A stretch of DNA of 64,000 bases, from positions 10,628,411-10,692,410 of the forward strand of contig OZ005690.1 of the NCBI GenBank assembly GCA_963930775.1, read 5' to 3'. This DNA comes from Cliona cf. orientalis. Its lineage: Eukaryota > Porifera > Demospongiae > Clionaida > Clionaidae. The notes below the pieces were generated by a model. That model saw only the letters and a program-made list of their open reading frames with translations. It did no database searches and was not told the DNA's origin. The position numbers were made by a program, and so were the translations under genes. This document shows, piece after piece, positions 10,339 through 21,420 of the stretch. The first letter of the stretch is position 1. The number at the start of each line of letters is the position of its first letter.

Positions 10339-13300
10339 ATGGGAGTGAAGGACCTGTGGACCATCTTAGCTCCAGTCAAGAGAGAGAAGAGTCTAACGGA
10401 CCTAGCTGGCCTGAGACTGGCTGTGGATCTGAGTGGATGGGTGTGTCAGGCTGAGACTACCAAGGTGACCATCCTTACTGATACGTATACCATAAAAGTT
10501 CTAATTACAGCACCAAAATTCAGAATTGCGCTTGGCGCTCCCATTAGAATCTTTAAGGTGCCAGTTTTCATATCTCTGGCTGTACTTTGTGCTATATAAT
10601 TAGAACGATATTATTATGCACCTATCACAGTCATGCTCCACCTCCCCCCTACCGGGCATAGGAGGGGATTAGACCATTTTTATATTCTAATTCCCTGCCC
10701 ACTGGGCATCTTCGGAGGTCTATTAATCCCTGGGATAATACTAGATTTTGCCAAGCTATCATAGTGCTTTTGCATGTTGATTGCATGGCCATCCTGTTCC
10801 GATGCCTATTTTCGATCTTCTGTTATACACCATCAGAAAATGCAGTACATAGAGTACGCGCATGCTCACAAGCACGTTGACCTTTGACCCACATATGTCT
10901 GTACTACTCGATCTAATGCCCATACTGTGGGGCGCTCCATAGATCTAGCCCCTGTCTAATCTCCTATCTGTGCCCGGTAGGGGGTAGGTGGGGCATGACT
11001 TTGATAGGTGCGTTATTATCCAATGTCAAGTTGAGCTAACATTACAACAACGCTGTAATTACAAGTTTTATGGTACAGGCTCGGATCCTAGCAGCAGCTA
11101 TCCTATGCTAATTAATAATAATGCAATATTCCTTCATGGAAGTTAGGTTTAAGAATGTTTGTAATTTTTTGTTGAGACATCACAGTCTTTAATAGCTAGT
11201 AATTAATTTAGGGAATGATCATGATTATTGTGACTGACACCCACGACTGTGATCAAGATGTGATTGTACTTATTTTGGGGGCCTTGACCACTTGATCACT
11301 GCTAGATATCTCCCTTGATTATCATAAGCTTGATGTAGCCTGGTTGCAGCCAGAAATCATCATTTTTGTCCTTACTATGATAACTATTCTGTACAAATGT
11401 ACAGGCGTTAGCTGGAGCAGTTCAGAAGCCGTTCCTGAGGAACATGTTTTTCCGGATCCTCCGATTGTACAGTGAGGGTGTAAGCCTGGTGATGGTGGTG
11501 GATGGTGAAGCCACACAACTGAAGTGGTCGACCATGGACCAGCGAGAGAAGGCATCTCACGGAAGGGGTGGAGCTTGTTACCATGGAAACAGACGGACTG
11601 GTAAACGCACCCAATTGGACTCAAAGATAAATGAGGTACGGTAATAAAAAAGTTTTTGTACCCAGTAGAAATTTTTCACATAGGGACCATGAAGTATATA
11701 ATAATAATAGTGATTCAAATGCCAATAATTACCACAGAATCAGAGGGTCCTAAAACTACTGTATAGCTGGAAATATTGACGGGAATTAAATTTGGCGGTT
11801 TAGCCCAAAATTGCTATTGTAATAATATTGGTGGATTTAAATTTTGCTGGTTCGGTATGTGATCGCCATACGTATACATATATTTGCAAGTAGGAAATTT
11901 TGGCAGATTTTAATTTGGCGGTCGTAATCAGAGGAGGTCGGACATGCATAGTGTAATACATAAAGACAAAAATGTTTGAATTGTGGGATAATACTTTGTC
12001 AGTGACTCCATAATGATGAAACATCGCATCCTGACCTATTGTGATCATCAAATAGTATTACTTGTCCGATGGGGTGCATATTTACAATACATTCCATCGC
12101 ATTCCATGTATGTAAAAGAGCTCAAAGGTATTCCATGGTTGATTTTCTCACGGGGCACAGGTTGGGCACAGACATCTCTTCTGAACATAGACTAACTGGC
12201 CAAGTTTTATTCCCCAATTCCAAAAATTCCTCAATTATGTATGAGACCTTGTCCAACCTCCTCTGGGTCGTAATGTAGACCACCAAAATCGCCAAATTTA
12301 ATTCCCCGCCAAATTTTCCGGCTATACGGTATATCGGTCTTTAGCTGCTAATCTTCTCACTTCTCTTGTACGTGTCAGTGTCTAGAGGTTCTTGATTGCC
12401 TGGGAGTGCCCTACCTCCGGAGCCAAGGGGAGGCGGAGGCTCTCTGTGGCCAGCTAAATCAAGAAGGGGTAAGTTTCATAAACATGTATACATGTAGTAC
12501 ATGGTATAATGTAGGGGTTCCTTTCTTTAGTGACTGATTGTTATATTCTCAATATTTTATATTGAGCTGTGCATCCAGCCTTGAAATCATATGTAATTTT
12601 GAAAAATATAGCATGGCTTCCCCCCTCACACCCCATCACTGCCCCCCCCCCCACACAAATTTCAAGACACTAGGCCTTCGCTTCCTTCTTGAGTAAAATC
12701 CTGAATATGGGTATGTAAGTCACTAAATGATATTATATTAATTTAGTTGGTGGATGGAGTTCTGACTGAGGACAGTGATACCTTCCTCTATGGAGCTTCA
12801 GTTGTCTACAAGGATCTCTCAACCAATGAAAAGGTCTGTCCCTCTAATTAATACAGTTTTCAGTAACTGAGTTCTCATGATCAGCATCTGTACTAGCTAT
12901 GAATAATATTATTATGTCATAATATTATTATAGCCGAAAAACTTGGCGGGGAATAAAATCTGGCAGTCTATATTACAACCGCCAAATTAAAATCCGCCAA
13001 AATTCCTACTTGCATACAATATTATACGTATGATGCGAACCACCAAATTTAAATCCGCTAATTAATTCTTGCAATAATGATTTTACTGCTAGGCATTAAA
13101 TTTTTGTTATTGAAACATAGTATCCTGGTCGGTACATATACAGTAAAATAATAATCTCTAAAATTTAATGTTGATCTATATATCCACAGGAGTCTCATGT
13201 CGATAGCTATTCCCTGGAAGATATTAAGTCTCAGCTTGGTATGTGAAAGGAACAACTAATGATTATATTAGAAAAGATTTCTTACATGTAGCAGGCACAA

Positions 13301-16300
13301 TTTTAGGGTAAATTACTGATTTCACTAAATTTAGTACCCCTATCAAATAGCTAAACTAGTACTTTGATTGATAGATAATTTTGTTTCTGCAGGTCTCAAC
13401 AGAAAGGATATGGTTTCCCTAGCTCTGCTCCTCGGCTGTGACTACTGCCCTCAGGGGGTGCCTAATGTAGGGAAGGAGGGGGCAATGAAACTGATATCAG
13501 CATGCAAGTCATGTGACGGGTCATGTGATATGCTGGATGTCTTAAGAGGATGGAGGGATGGTACTAGGACTGGGGATTTGTCAAAGTACGAGTCCCAGGT
13601 TAAAAGGTACAACTTTGACTTGAACACACTGAGTCCTCTCTCTCTCTCTTCTCTCTCTCCCTCTCCATCTCTCTCTCTGTCCCTCAGCATCTCCTTCTCT
13701 CACTCTCCATCTCTCTGTCACTCAATTTCTTCTTTCTCTGACTCCTAATCCAACACACGTACACATACACTCACACGCACAGAAAAGCTTTAGCTGTGGC
13801 TGGTTTTCCAAGTGAGGCTATCATCAGTGAATACCTCACCTCTAAGAACAAACTCCCTCGTCATGATCGTGAAGTGCTGAGTTGGCGATTTCCTCGGGTC
13901 CTCTCGGCTCAAGCTGTCTGCCATCGCCTGCTGGAGTGGCCGTTTGAGTACACACAAAAGAAAGTACTCTCTCTGGTGACCCAGTGGTGCCTCAGAAAGG
14001 AGGGTGTGGTTAAGGGGGTGGAGCTACATGGTCATGTGATGCCACAAAGGTTGGTTGTACCAGTTACGTCATTTATTTATGTATACTCTGTATAGCTAAT
14101 GGTTTGATAATAAGGAGCTAGAATATTATGACATGGAAAAAAAACACATTTTTCTGGTAAAGGACGTCAATCGCTCAGTATATAAATGTTATGAGAATTC
14201 GTGAAATGCTAATTTCTTGCAATAAATTGGAACATGCATGCATTTTATTCGATTAACTATGGTATTGCTGATTCAGATGTTAGCTACTGACTCGGTGTAA
14301 TATTGAAACACTATAGCTACAAATTGTATCTCCTATTTTACGCATATCGAATGAAAAATTTTGTATTTTCTACAGAGTGAGTCACCTGAGAAAGAGACGG
14401 GGAGTGCAGTACTATGAGGTGGAGTGGGAGGCGGATGGAAAAGTAGCAACACTATGTAAGCATACAATGCTCTATAGTATCTCAATCAAGCCATTTATAA
14501 TATGGATCCCTCTAGAATCTCCTTAAGATGTCAATTAAGTACATATTAATATGTAAAGGAGACATCCATATTCATGTAGTAGTTTCCTGGGTAAACACCC
14601 ACTCCTGGGTACCACCCACGCATGCATGTACCACATTGATTTAACTTTCAAGGATTCCTTATGATATCAATTAAGTACATAATTATAATGTAAAAGGAGA
14701 CATCCTTATTACTTTTAGATCAAGGTTCAGAGACAGTAGTAGTTTCCTGGGTAAACACCCACTCCTGGGTAACACCCACGCATGTACCACATTGATTTAA
14801 CTTTCAAGGATTCATGTACTACCAAGGGCGGAAAACAGGTAGCAGAAGTGGGAGGGGGGGGGGGGCTCAGACCTTTGACTGTATATGTGACAACAGTGAG
14901 GCTGTGGGCATAATATGCCCATAGCCCACCTAGGGGGATGTGGGGGCATACTCCCCCAGAAAATTTTGGAAATTTCAACTCTCTGAGAGCATTTCTGATG
15001 CAATCTGGCAGCAGTTTTTGAACTGACTTAGTAGAAATTTTTTACTTGAGCACTCTTTTGCACATAGCGTAATGTGCCAATTACCGACATGTACCAACTA
15101 TCGGAAATACGGGTATCGATTATCGACATAGGGCCTTAGTATAGGCAGTGGGCGTGGCGCGTTTGCTCCATTTGTGACAAGATGACCCTTACAGTATCTT
15201 ACTTTCTCAATACAGAGGCAAAGACGCGATGGTGCCGTTCCCGAGGCGCTGCTGCAGAGTTTGAAAAAACGACAAAGATCGAACAAGCTCACCTATGAAC
15301 ATGAAGTTGCCTCAGTAGTTAGAGCTCATGATTATGCACCTGCCAGTATTTTTTATATAATTTTCTTACTCTTAGATTGCATGCACTGTGATGCCAAAGC
15401 TCCAAGTGACGATAATCGATTGTATTGAAAGTATACGGTGTGCCGATAATACGTATACCGACTTGATAACTGGCATTCGCAATTATAAGCTAAAATTGCC
15501 ATTGCAGAGGTATTATTTTTATTGGCAGCCCCATGAGACTTTAGGTACTTGTAGCCCTGGCGACGCCCTACCTTTTGGTCCAAGTTCGAAGTTCAGGCGA
15601 TGTTCCTAAGCAACAGCACATGCGGGAGAAAACCGTATGTTGATAATTGGCACTTTACACTACCTAGAATTATGACAGAACTATGTTGCTATAGTTTTGT
15701 AGTATGGGCATGTGATAAAATGGGGGGGAGGGGGGGCTGAAGCCCCACTGCCCCACCTATTTCTCCGCTCCTGACTGCATGTACACGTACATATATAGCA
15801 TGTTTACATCTTGGGTAAGTGGCCATGCCATGCCAATAATTGTGAGTAAGCCTGATAACAAGATTATGATTTTGTATGGGTTCTTACATTATTAATTTTT
15901 TTTTTTTTGGTAGTAACAGAGGAGACAGTTTCACTGGCTGCTTGCCCGTCTCTTGCTGATGCTGAACCAGTTCAATTTACAACGTTGGAAAAAGTTACGG
16001 TAAGAATTGTTATTAGTACCATGTACAAGTACCCCCCAACACTGTGGCATTGTGTGTTTTACCCATATTTTAGCAATTCAGTTGTGTCTATCCTGCTCTG
16101 AGTGCTGAATTTGAAGAACAGAAGAAGCTACCAAAAAAGAAGGGCAGTTCAAAAGGTACAGGTATGTGTGCTATCTATTGTGGTATAGATGTTTTGACTG
16201 GGGCTTAGCCTGCATGTATCTATACCGTAAATTGTGAATATTTTGTGTCTAATTATTTTTCGCGTTAAAGAATTTTTGGACAAACAACCCTGTGCTGCAT

Positions 16301-17502
16301 TTTAACTAACATTGTGTATGTATTTATTTTCGCACGTTTAATATTCACACAAGCTAGGCTGTTGGAAAATAAATATTCGTGATTTTAATACGATATATTC
16401 ATGTACACCTTAGAGACTGTAAATTTATATTTTAGCTGCTGTGGCTTGTGGCTTTCACATTGTTGCAGGCAAAAGGACAGCAAACCATTCTCCCTCTAAT
16501 TCCCAAATCTCCGATGACCTCACAATCGCATTGAGCGAGCTAAAACTCCACTCACAACTCTCGATGAAAATGAAGGCAGAGCCTGCAACCAAGCTCTGTG
16601 ACGATGCTCAACAACATGGCATTAGTTCAGTGCCTCTAATGGATCATTTGAAAGCCAGCACAGAAATTACATGTAGTAACAAATCAAAGATCACTGAAGC
16701 AAGAAACAATACAAAATTTATCGACTTAGAATCCGATGAGATTCCGCCGTTAGCTCAGAGACTCAAGGGGCATCAAGCACTTTCTTCACTCACACAGAAG
16801 AGAGCTAAGTCAACAAGGGCCGAGTGCACTGATTGTAATCAAGTATGTGTATCATCATCACTCGTAGAGGTAAATAAGCCTGGTCCAATATCTAAAATAT
16901 CTTATTTATCTCTTGTTTCGTCAAGTCAGCACACTCGAGCAGATTTGAACTCTTCGAGAACTCGAGGAACAAACAAGAAATCTGTGGATGTTGCTGGTCA
17001 ATTTCAGCGGCCTAGTGAGAATAAGCAAATTGTGATCAGCGATAGCAGCTCAGAATCAGAAGCAGAAGATCCTTTAATGCCGGTGCCATGTAAAGATACA
17101 AAAGTGGGTGGAGCTCAGGGAGTGACATCATTACAGTATCAGTATTGTGACTCGAGCGAAGACGGAGCTAGCCCATCTGATGAAGAAATACCTCCACTTG
17201 CCAACCGAATTGGCTGTAAACGGGCAGGAACCTCCTCATCCCCTCTCAAAACTAAACTCTCCCCCACTAAAGATCTAGTTATGAAATCAACGACAGAAAC
17301 AGCACAGATTGCTACAAAAGTAACAACTGCAAAAAGAAAATTAGGATTTGAGTCATCCAAGGTGATGGGATTAAGCGGTGGCAGTGATTATGATGTTGGA
17401 GAGAAAGATTCCAATGAAGGTGCAGCAGCCTATGGAACAGTCAGCCTGTCAGGTACTACATGTTGTATTGGTAGTGCAGAATCACCAATTGAAATTGACT
17501 AA
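10339..17502 (+). CDS. GEN1: GEN1 Holliday-junction 5'-flap endonuclease (11 exons)
   Basis: XPG/RAD2-family nuclease. GEN1 proteins cut Holliday junctions and 5' flaps symmetrically in the nucleus. Exons inferred from homology and GT-AG sites: 10339-10464, 11405-11635, 12379-12468, 12747-12833, 13190-13238, 13393-13606, 13783-14049, 14376-14455, 15914-15999, 16074-16161, 16469-17502 (the last acceptor could be 16436; exon 10 could end at 16155). Phases join throughout, giving about 783 residues against about 908 in human. The N-terminal domain starts MGVKDLW with D30 in AVDLSGWV and D75 in VVDGE (human has E). The internal domain has QGEAEAL (E137, E139) and TEDSDTFLYG (D158, D160). The helix-two-turn-helix is LLLGCDYCPQGVPNVGKE; a chromodomain-like part has GVQYYEVEWE. 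The 340-residue last exon is acidic, with SUMO-interaction-like motifs and two IPPLAxRL/I motifs. Confidence 0.9.
10617..11012. mobile_element. Inverted-repeat element with TTA target duplication (PIF/Harbinger-like MITE), GEN1 intron 1
   Basis: Ends TGCACCTATCA and TGATAGGTGCG, with about 40-bp imperfect terminal inverted repeats that include the G/C-rich CCCCCCTACCGGGCA. Flanked by TTA (10614-10616 and 11013-11015). No transposase is encoded. A second member with the same ends lies at 52130-52388. A TTA duplication is typical of PIF/Harbinger, which is the basis for the class suggestion. Confidence 0.8.
11759..12329. mobile_element. CCGTATAGCCGG-type MITE, GEN1 intron 2, itself interrupted
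   Basis: Left end CTGTATAGCTGG and right end CCGGCTATACGG, with TA on both sides (11757-11758, 12330-12331). Without the nested element at 11929-12265 and its duplicated 9 bp it would be about 225 bp, close to the 217-bp copy at 51199-51415. Internal repeats of TTTGGCGG type. TA duplication fits a Tc1/mariner-type element. Confidence 0.8.
11929..12265. mobile_element. CAGAGGAGG-type inverted-repeat element with 9-bp target duplication
   Basis: Begins CAGAGGAGGTCGGACA and ends TGTCCAACCTCCTCTG. It is flanked by the 9-bp direct repeat GGTCGTAAT (11920-11928 and 12266-12274). A second copy in the opposite orientation is at 22026-22373. It encodes nothing recognisable. A 9-bp duplication is compatible with MULE or Merlin types; the superfamily is not settled. 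Confidence 0.85.
12930..13090. mobile_element. Degenerate reverse-oriented copy of the CCGTATAGCCGG MITE, GEN1 intron 4
   Basis: Reads TAGCCGAAAAACTTGGCGGG and then ACAACCGCCAAATTAAAATC, the reverse complement of the internal part of 51199-51415. The far end is lost or too diverged to place. Confidence 0.65.
13627..13740. repeat. CT-rich low-complexity tract in GEN1 intron 6
   Basis: Imperfect (CT)n with interspersed CCATCTCTC, filling most of the intron before the exon 7 acceptor, where it may serve as an extended polypyrimidine tract. Confidence 0.8.
14512..14815. repeat. Direct tandem duplication of about 150 bp in GEN1 intron 8
   Basis: Both copies contain AAGGAGACATCC, GTTTCCTGGGTAAACACCCA and ACCACATTGATTTAACTTTC in the same order. 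The second copy has a 30-bp extra segment. Confidence 0.75.
15074..15653. mobile_element. Inverted-repeat element, GEN1 intron 8
   Basis: Ends GTGCCAATTACCGACATGT and, inverted, ATGTTGATAATTGGCAC. The 580-bp interior has GC content higher than the surrounding intron and no supported coding region. Target duplication not clear. Confidence 0.6.
16225..16392. mobile_element. Possible CCGTA-ended MITE, GEN1 intron 10
   Basis: Starts TA-CCGTAAATTGTGAATATTT and ends with AATATTCGTGATTTTAATACG, an approximate inverted repeat. Boundaries at the right are uncertain. Confidence 0.4.
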
Positions 17503-17769
17503 CAATCCCTTAGCACGTTCAAGCAGATCTACAGGGGTTATATACAATGTATATGTACACGAATATTATATTATCCCACACGCTTTTGTGTTGTATACAT
17601 GTATAGTAGTTGTAATAACAGCTCACCTAATGTCTTTAATGATGTACATGACATTGTATTTCAAGTTGCCTATTTAAAATTGTATATACTTACGATAACT
17701 AATACATGTACTATTTCATGCGACAATACTAATATTAATTGAGTATCAGTGGGGAGAATTTTAGTCATA

Positions 17770-17960
17770 CCGTAGGTCGGGTTTTAATTGCGAGCATCTA
17801 TTAATTGGGAATTGCGAGTTTTTCTACGTTTCACAATTAATAGATTCGCAAACATAAACGTGCACGTATACTACAGTACGGTACGGGGTCGTCCATCGCA
17901 ATTATTAGATTCGCAAATTGGCCTGACTTGACTAGAACGCAATTAAAACCCGTCTTATGG
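17770..17960. mobile_element. CCGTAGGTCGGG-type MITE with TA target duplication
   Basis: Arms CCGTAGGTCGGGTTTTAATT and, inverted, AATTAAAACCCGTCTTATGG, flanked by TA at 17768-17769 and 17961-17962. The paralogous stretch near 53470 reads TTTTAGTC-GTA-GTTCAGC without it, an almost exact empty site. Confidence 0.85.
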
Positions 17961-18090
17961 TAGTTCAGCTGAAAGCTGATACTATTATAATAATTATAAT
18001 ATAGCCATGCAACATTGAGGGTCATGGATCAGATTAATATGCCTCAGTGGCCATGCATACTTTAAGAATGTAATAATGACTGTTGACTAT

Positions 18091-18193
18091 TATATCATGC
18101 ATGGTGAGTCTCCATACGTCCATAATATGCCCCACACAACCACAAAAAACCATAATATTATGATTGTGTGGGGGACTTACCATGCATGATATA
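18091..18193. repeat. Hairpin sequence upstream of subfamily B gene
   Basis: TATATCATGCATGG and its inverse CCATGCATGATATA frame a second inner inverted pair (ACCATAATATTATG). A copy is at 53590-53691. Confidence 0.7.
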
Positions 18194-18229
18194 TAGCTAG
18201 CCATTGCCAAATATATAGTTCTAGTTCAG

Positions 18230-18477
18230 AATTTGTACCTATTAATTGTTTCCTAATTGCTGGGTAGTAGACCCAATGTCTGTTAGTTACCCAGGATACA
18301 CATGCTGTGCATATATATGGGACCACAGGAAGTTCAAATGTATACTTATTTATTCTCAGGCTAGTATATAAGGTTTATTATAGCTGCGATAATCATAAGA
18401 AGTTGAACCTTTGACTGTAGCTAAGCTTTAACAAGTAACTTACAAGAAATAGCTATTCGATATTATCGATAAAGATA
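18230..18477 (+). promoter_or_regulatory. Conserved subfamily B promoter region
   Basis: Shared, with insertions, by all five B copies. In order: an inverted CTGGGTAGT...TTACCCAGG pair, a CACAGGAAGTTC word with an ETS-like core (18325-18335), CAGGCTAGTATATAAGG with a TATA-like sequence at 18365-18372 about 113 bp before the ATG, GGTTGAACCTTTGACTGTAG, and AAGTAACTTACAAGAAATAG just before the start. Conservation is partly due to recent duplication, so motif roles are inference. Confidence 0.55.
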
Positions 18478-20325
18478 ATGTTTAAAACAATTATCACTTT
18501 ATCAGTCCTGACCATCACGACTGTGATTCCGTGTGCTGAGCCAATGGACACTTCCAATACTACAACTATAATCCCTACTACTATGTCATTCATCCAAGAT
18601 AATCAGTGTCCGTTGCTGTTCTACTATGACAGTGAAAACAATCGATGTGAATGCCTAAGTAGCACATTCACCATCTTGGAGGGTATAGTGTTCTGTGCTA
18701 ATGACAATAGAGGTCAGCTCGGCTTCAACTTCTGTATGACATATGACGAGGAGACTAACACATTATCTGCCAGTTTCTGTGCATACTTTGCACTCGATGG
18801 TCACAATATATCCGAACCAGGCTTTATAAGTCTTCCTGAAAATGTCTCCGAACTTAATGACTACATGTGTGGACCAATGAATCGAAAGGGCCTAGTATGC
18901 AGCGAGTGTATTGACGGATATGGACATTCTGTCACTTCGCCAAAATTCAGATGTTCTGACTGTTCAAATGCTTGGTACGGTGTGCCTCTCTTTCTGCTAC
19001 TAGAGCTAGTACCAGTTACTGTGTTTTACCTAATTGTATTAATCTTCCAAATCAACCTGACTTCAGCCCCAATGCCAAGTTTTATCTTCTATAGCAATAT
19101 CATTCTAATTGCTCTCAATTTATATGTAACAAATCAAGACCAAGTTGACTTCCATGCACTAGGGTCAATACTTGCTCTTTCTTATGGAATTTGGACATTG
19201 GACTTCTTTCATTTTGTTGTTCCTCCATTCTGTGTCTCACCTAACTTGAAGATTATTCATGTATTCTATCTACAAAATATCTCAACTATTTTTCCTTTTA
19301 TTCTGATTGCAATTACCTGGCTGTGCATCAAGCTACATTCTCGAGATTACAGGGTTGTAACTTGGCCATGGCTACTGCTAAACAGGGGGATCTTCAAACA
19401 CATCAACATGAAATGGAATTCAGATAGGAGCATTGTGGACGCTTTTGCTACTTTCTTTCTCCTTGCATTTTCCAAAGTAACTCTGATGCTACTTTTTCCA
19501 CTTCATCATCTAAGATTGCAAAATTTAAACTATACCGATCTTTCATCAAGTATTAAAGTACATCCATTCATAGATCCAAGTGTTAATTTCATAAGCAAAG
19601 AACATTTACCATACGCTGCCATCTCTGTAGTGGTCTTTCTGTTGGCTGTTCTTTCACCTGTGGCCATTCTTGCTCTCTATCCATTTCAGTGTTTTAGATC
19701 TCTGCTTTTTAAGTTCCTTCCACAGCGATTAGTATGCCCCTTAAATATTTTTGTAGAGAAATTTTACAGTTGCTACCGTGATGGACTTGGTGGTGGGAGG
19801 GACATGAGGAGCTTAGCTTCACTGTACTTTTTCATCGTTCTTGTTAATTTTTTTCTGTTGTCAGTAGAACCGAACTTCTTCCTCGTTGCTATATTTATTG
19901 GCGGATGCAGTCTCTTTATTGCAAATATTCGTCCATATAAGAAGAAATACATGTCCATAATTGATTCACTAATCCTAGCAAATATGGCACTGCTATCTGC
20001 TGCTATCGATAGAAATAAATATGCTTCACGTTTCTTTCAAGTCATCATCGGAGTATCAGTTCTACTCCCAGCACTTGGATTGTTCAGTTTTGTCATATTT
20101 AAGCGATTTAAAAAACCACTCAAAAGAGTATTTGTTAAGATAAAAGAAACGTTTCCCCAAGTTAAGTTACGGTGGTGTTGCAGTGAACATAAGGATGATG
20201 GAGTAAGAAATGATCAAGAGGAGCAAGGAAATCCTGTTAATGGCCATGATGACGATATTCAGCTTCCTGATCGAATTGTGCACCCTGAAGCATACACACT
20301 GGAAGAGGATCAAACACTAGCCTAG
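18478..20325 (+). CDS. Subfamily B Cys-rich multi-pass membrane protein, intact
   Basis: A 615-residue single-exon gene. Signal peptide about 1-20. Ectodomain cysteines at 44, 57, 59, 73, 86, 101, 131, 141, 144, 159 and 162, with CSECIDGYGHSV and CSDCSNAWYG at its end; sequons at 27, 110 and 122. Hydrophobic segments near 168-192, 196-218, 228-252, 262-284, 318-341, 377-402, 445-463, 467-484, 493-509 and 518-541. LTSAPMPSFIFYSN (194-207) and FYSCYRDGLGGGRDMRSLAS (429-448) are family signatures. The cytosolic tail (542-615) is basic, then acidic (HDDDIQ), then LPDRIVHPEAYTLEEDQTLA. It follows GEN1 by 1 kb. Its B' partner is lost, with only the end left at 20741-20840. Function unknown. Confidence 0.9.
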   Translation: MFKTIITLSVLTITTVIPCAEPMDTSNTTTIIPTTMSFIQDNQCPLLFYYDSENNRCECLSSTFTILEGIVFCANDNRGQLGFNFCMTYDEETNTLSASFCAYFALDGHNISEPGFISLPENVSELNDYMCGPMNRKGLVCSECIDGYGHSVTSPKFRCSDCSNAWYGVPLFLLLELVPVTVFYLIVLIFQINLTSAPMPSFIFYSNIILIALNLYVTNQDQVDFHALGSILALSYGIWTLDFFHFVVPPFCVSPNLKIIHVFYLQNISTIFPFILIAITWLCIKLHSRDYRVVTWPWLLLNRGIFKHINMKWNSDRSIVDAFATFFLLAFSKVTLMLLFPLHHLRLQNLNYTDLSSSIKVHPFIDPSVNFISKEHLPYAAISVVVFLLAVLSPVAILALYPFQCFRSLLFKFLPQRLVCPLNIFVEKFYSCYRDGLGGGRDMRSLASLYFFIVLVNFFLLSVEPNFFLVAIFIGGCSLFIANIRPYKKKYMSIIDSLILANMALLSAAIDRNKYASRFFQVIIGVSVLLPALGLFSFVIFKRFKKPLKRVFVKIKETFPQVKLRWCCSEHKDDGVRNDQEEQGNPVNGHDDDIQLPDRIVHPEAYTLEEDQTLA

Positions 20326-20740
20326 AATGATACTTCATTAAATATACTTTGCTAACTATAGTATTATGTTATAGCTATACTCACATGATTATTTACGCTA
20401 TGTTGTCAGTGAGGGATGCCTTAGCCTGCGTACATGTACTTGTAAAAGAACTCTGGTAAAGGTCGTCGAATCTATAAGTGCTTACTATAGGATTACACTT
20501 GCAGCACTGGCAAATGAATGTGTCAGGGTATGTATCAGTATACATGCACAAGCCTGGGGGGGGGGGGGGGGGGGGGGGGAGGGGGGGAGGGCGGCCAGCC
20601 CCTGGAGCCTCCTCGTTTCCTACGCCACTGCTCTACATTACTTACTTTACCTTACGTCACTCTATACATAACCTTACATTACCTGGTTTACCTTAGATTA
20701 CTCTACATCACTTACTTTACCTTACTTGATCAGTGAAATA
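20326..20740. other. Intergenic with poly-G tract
   Basis: Contains a poly-G run of about 24 at 20556-20579 followed by G-rich sequence, then short CTTACTTTACCTTAC repeats. No gene. Confidence 0.6.
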
Positions 20741-20840
20741 ATGCTACAATGTCATAGAAGAGATATTTATACCCTGATGTACATATTGCTTATCTGTATG
20801 TGTATAATTGCGGCCCTACAATGCAATTAGGCAGATTGAA
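20741..20840 (-). pseudogene. Relic of the 3' end of a lost subfamily B' gene
   Basis: Bases 20741-20840 match 28250-28345 (3' end and downstream flank of a B' gene): CATAGAAGAGATATTTATAC is unchanged. On minus it reads LPNCIVGPQLYTYR then stop, matching the B' tail LPDRIVRPQLYTYR. Everything upstream in the gene is gone. It shows that a B/B' pair once stood here. Confidence 0.75.
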
Positions 20841-21029
20841 GTTGCTGTATGACAGGAGAGAGAGAGAAGGAATGAACTTCCTGATTATGTTGGTTCAAGG
20901 CCTGAGAGGTTTTGTGAATGTGTACTTTCCTTTTTTTTGGTACTTTTGAAAACTAAAATTTAAATCACACTTTGCGTAATTGCTGCTTGTAAAAAAAAGG
21001 TCAAATCAATATCTCACCAATAATAATTC
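20841..21029. other. Short spacer between B' relic and GEN1 relic
   Basis: Includes GAGAGAGAGAAGGAATG...AACTTCCTGATTAT, also seen beside the GA run at 9690. Confidence 0.4.
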
Positions 21030-21420
21030 CGAGTTCTGATTAGTTCACGATGGCCTTGAGCGAGCTAAGACTCAACTCGCAACTCTTGATGAAAAAGCCC
21101 GCCACTAAGCTCTGTGACGATGCTCAACAACGTGATATTACTTCACACTAATGGATCATTAAATTTGTCAATGAAAGCCAGCACAGAAATTACATGTTAA
21201 AGTAGCTAGTAACATGTCAGGGATCAAGAGACAATTCAGAATGTATTAACTTAGAATCTTATTGACTAACAGTATCATAAGCTGATCTACAGGGGATATT
21301 TATATTATAGCTAAATGAGTATTGTTACCATACGCTTTTGGGTTATGCATGTAGTTGTAATAACAGCTGTCCTTTCAGTTCAGTTTCAAGTATACTTTCA
21401 TTAATTTAAAACATATACCT
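21030..21420 (+). pseudogene. Relic of the GEN1 last exon, internally deleted
   Basis: 21055-21250 matches GEN1 16530-16740 (GAGCGAGCTAA, AAGCTCTGTGACGATGCTCA, AAGCCAGCACAGAAATTACA), then jumps to the end of the gene: 21265-21420 matches 17495-17660 (ATTGACTAACA, GATCTACAGGGG, ACGCTTTTG). About 750 bp of the exon are missing and the frame is broken. Confidence 0.8.

Larger units (their letters stand above)
17503..18229. other. Intergenic GEN1 to subfamily B gene, duplicated at 53215-53700
   Basis: Much of this stretch has a paralogous copy downstream of the GEN1 relic at 52795. It contains one MITE (17770-17960) absent from that copy and one hairpin (18091-18193) present in both. Confidence 0.7.

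Noticed and set aside
13451..13690. Minus frame opposite GEN1 exon 6
   Set aside because: Antisense shadow of a conserved exon and the CT-rich tract.
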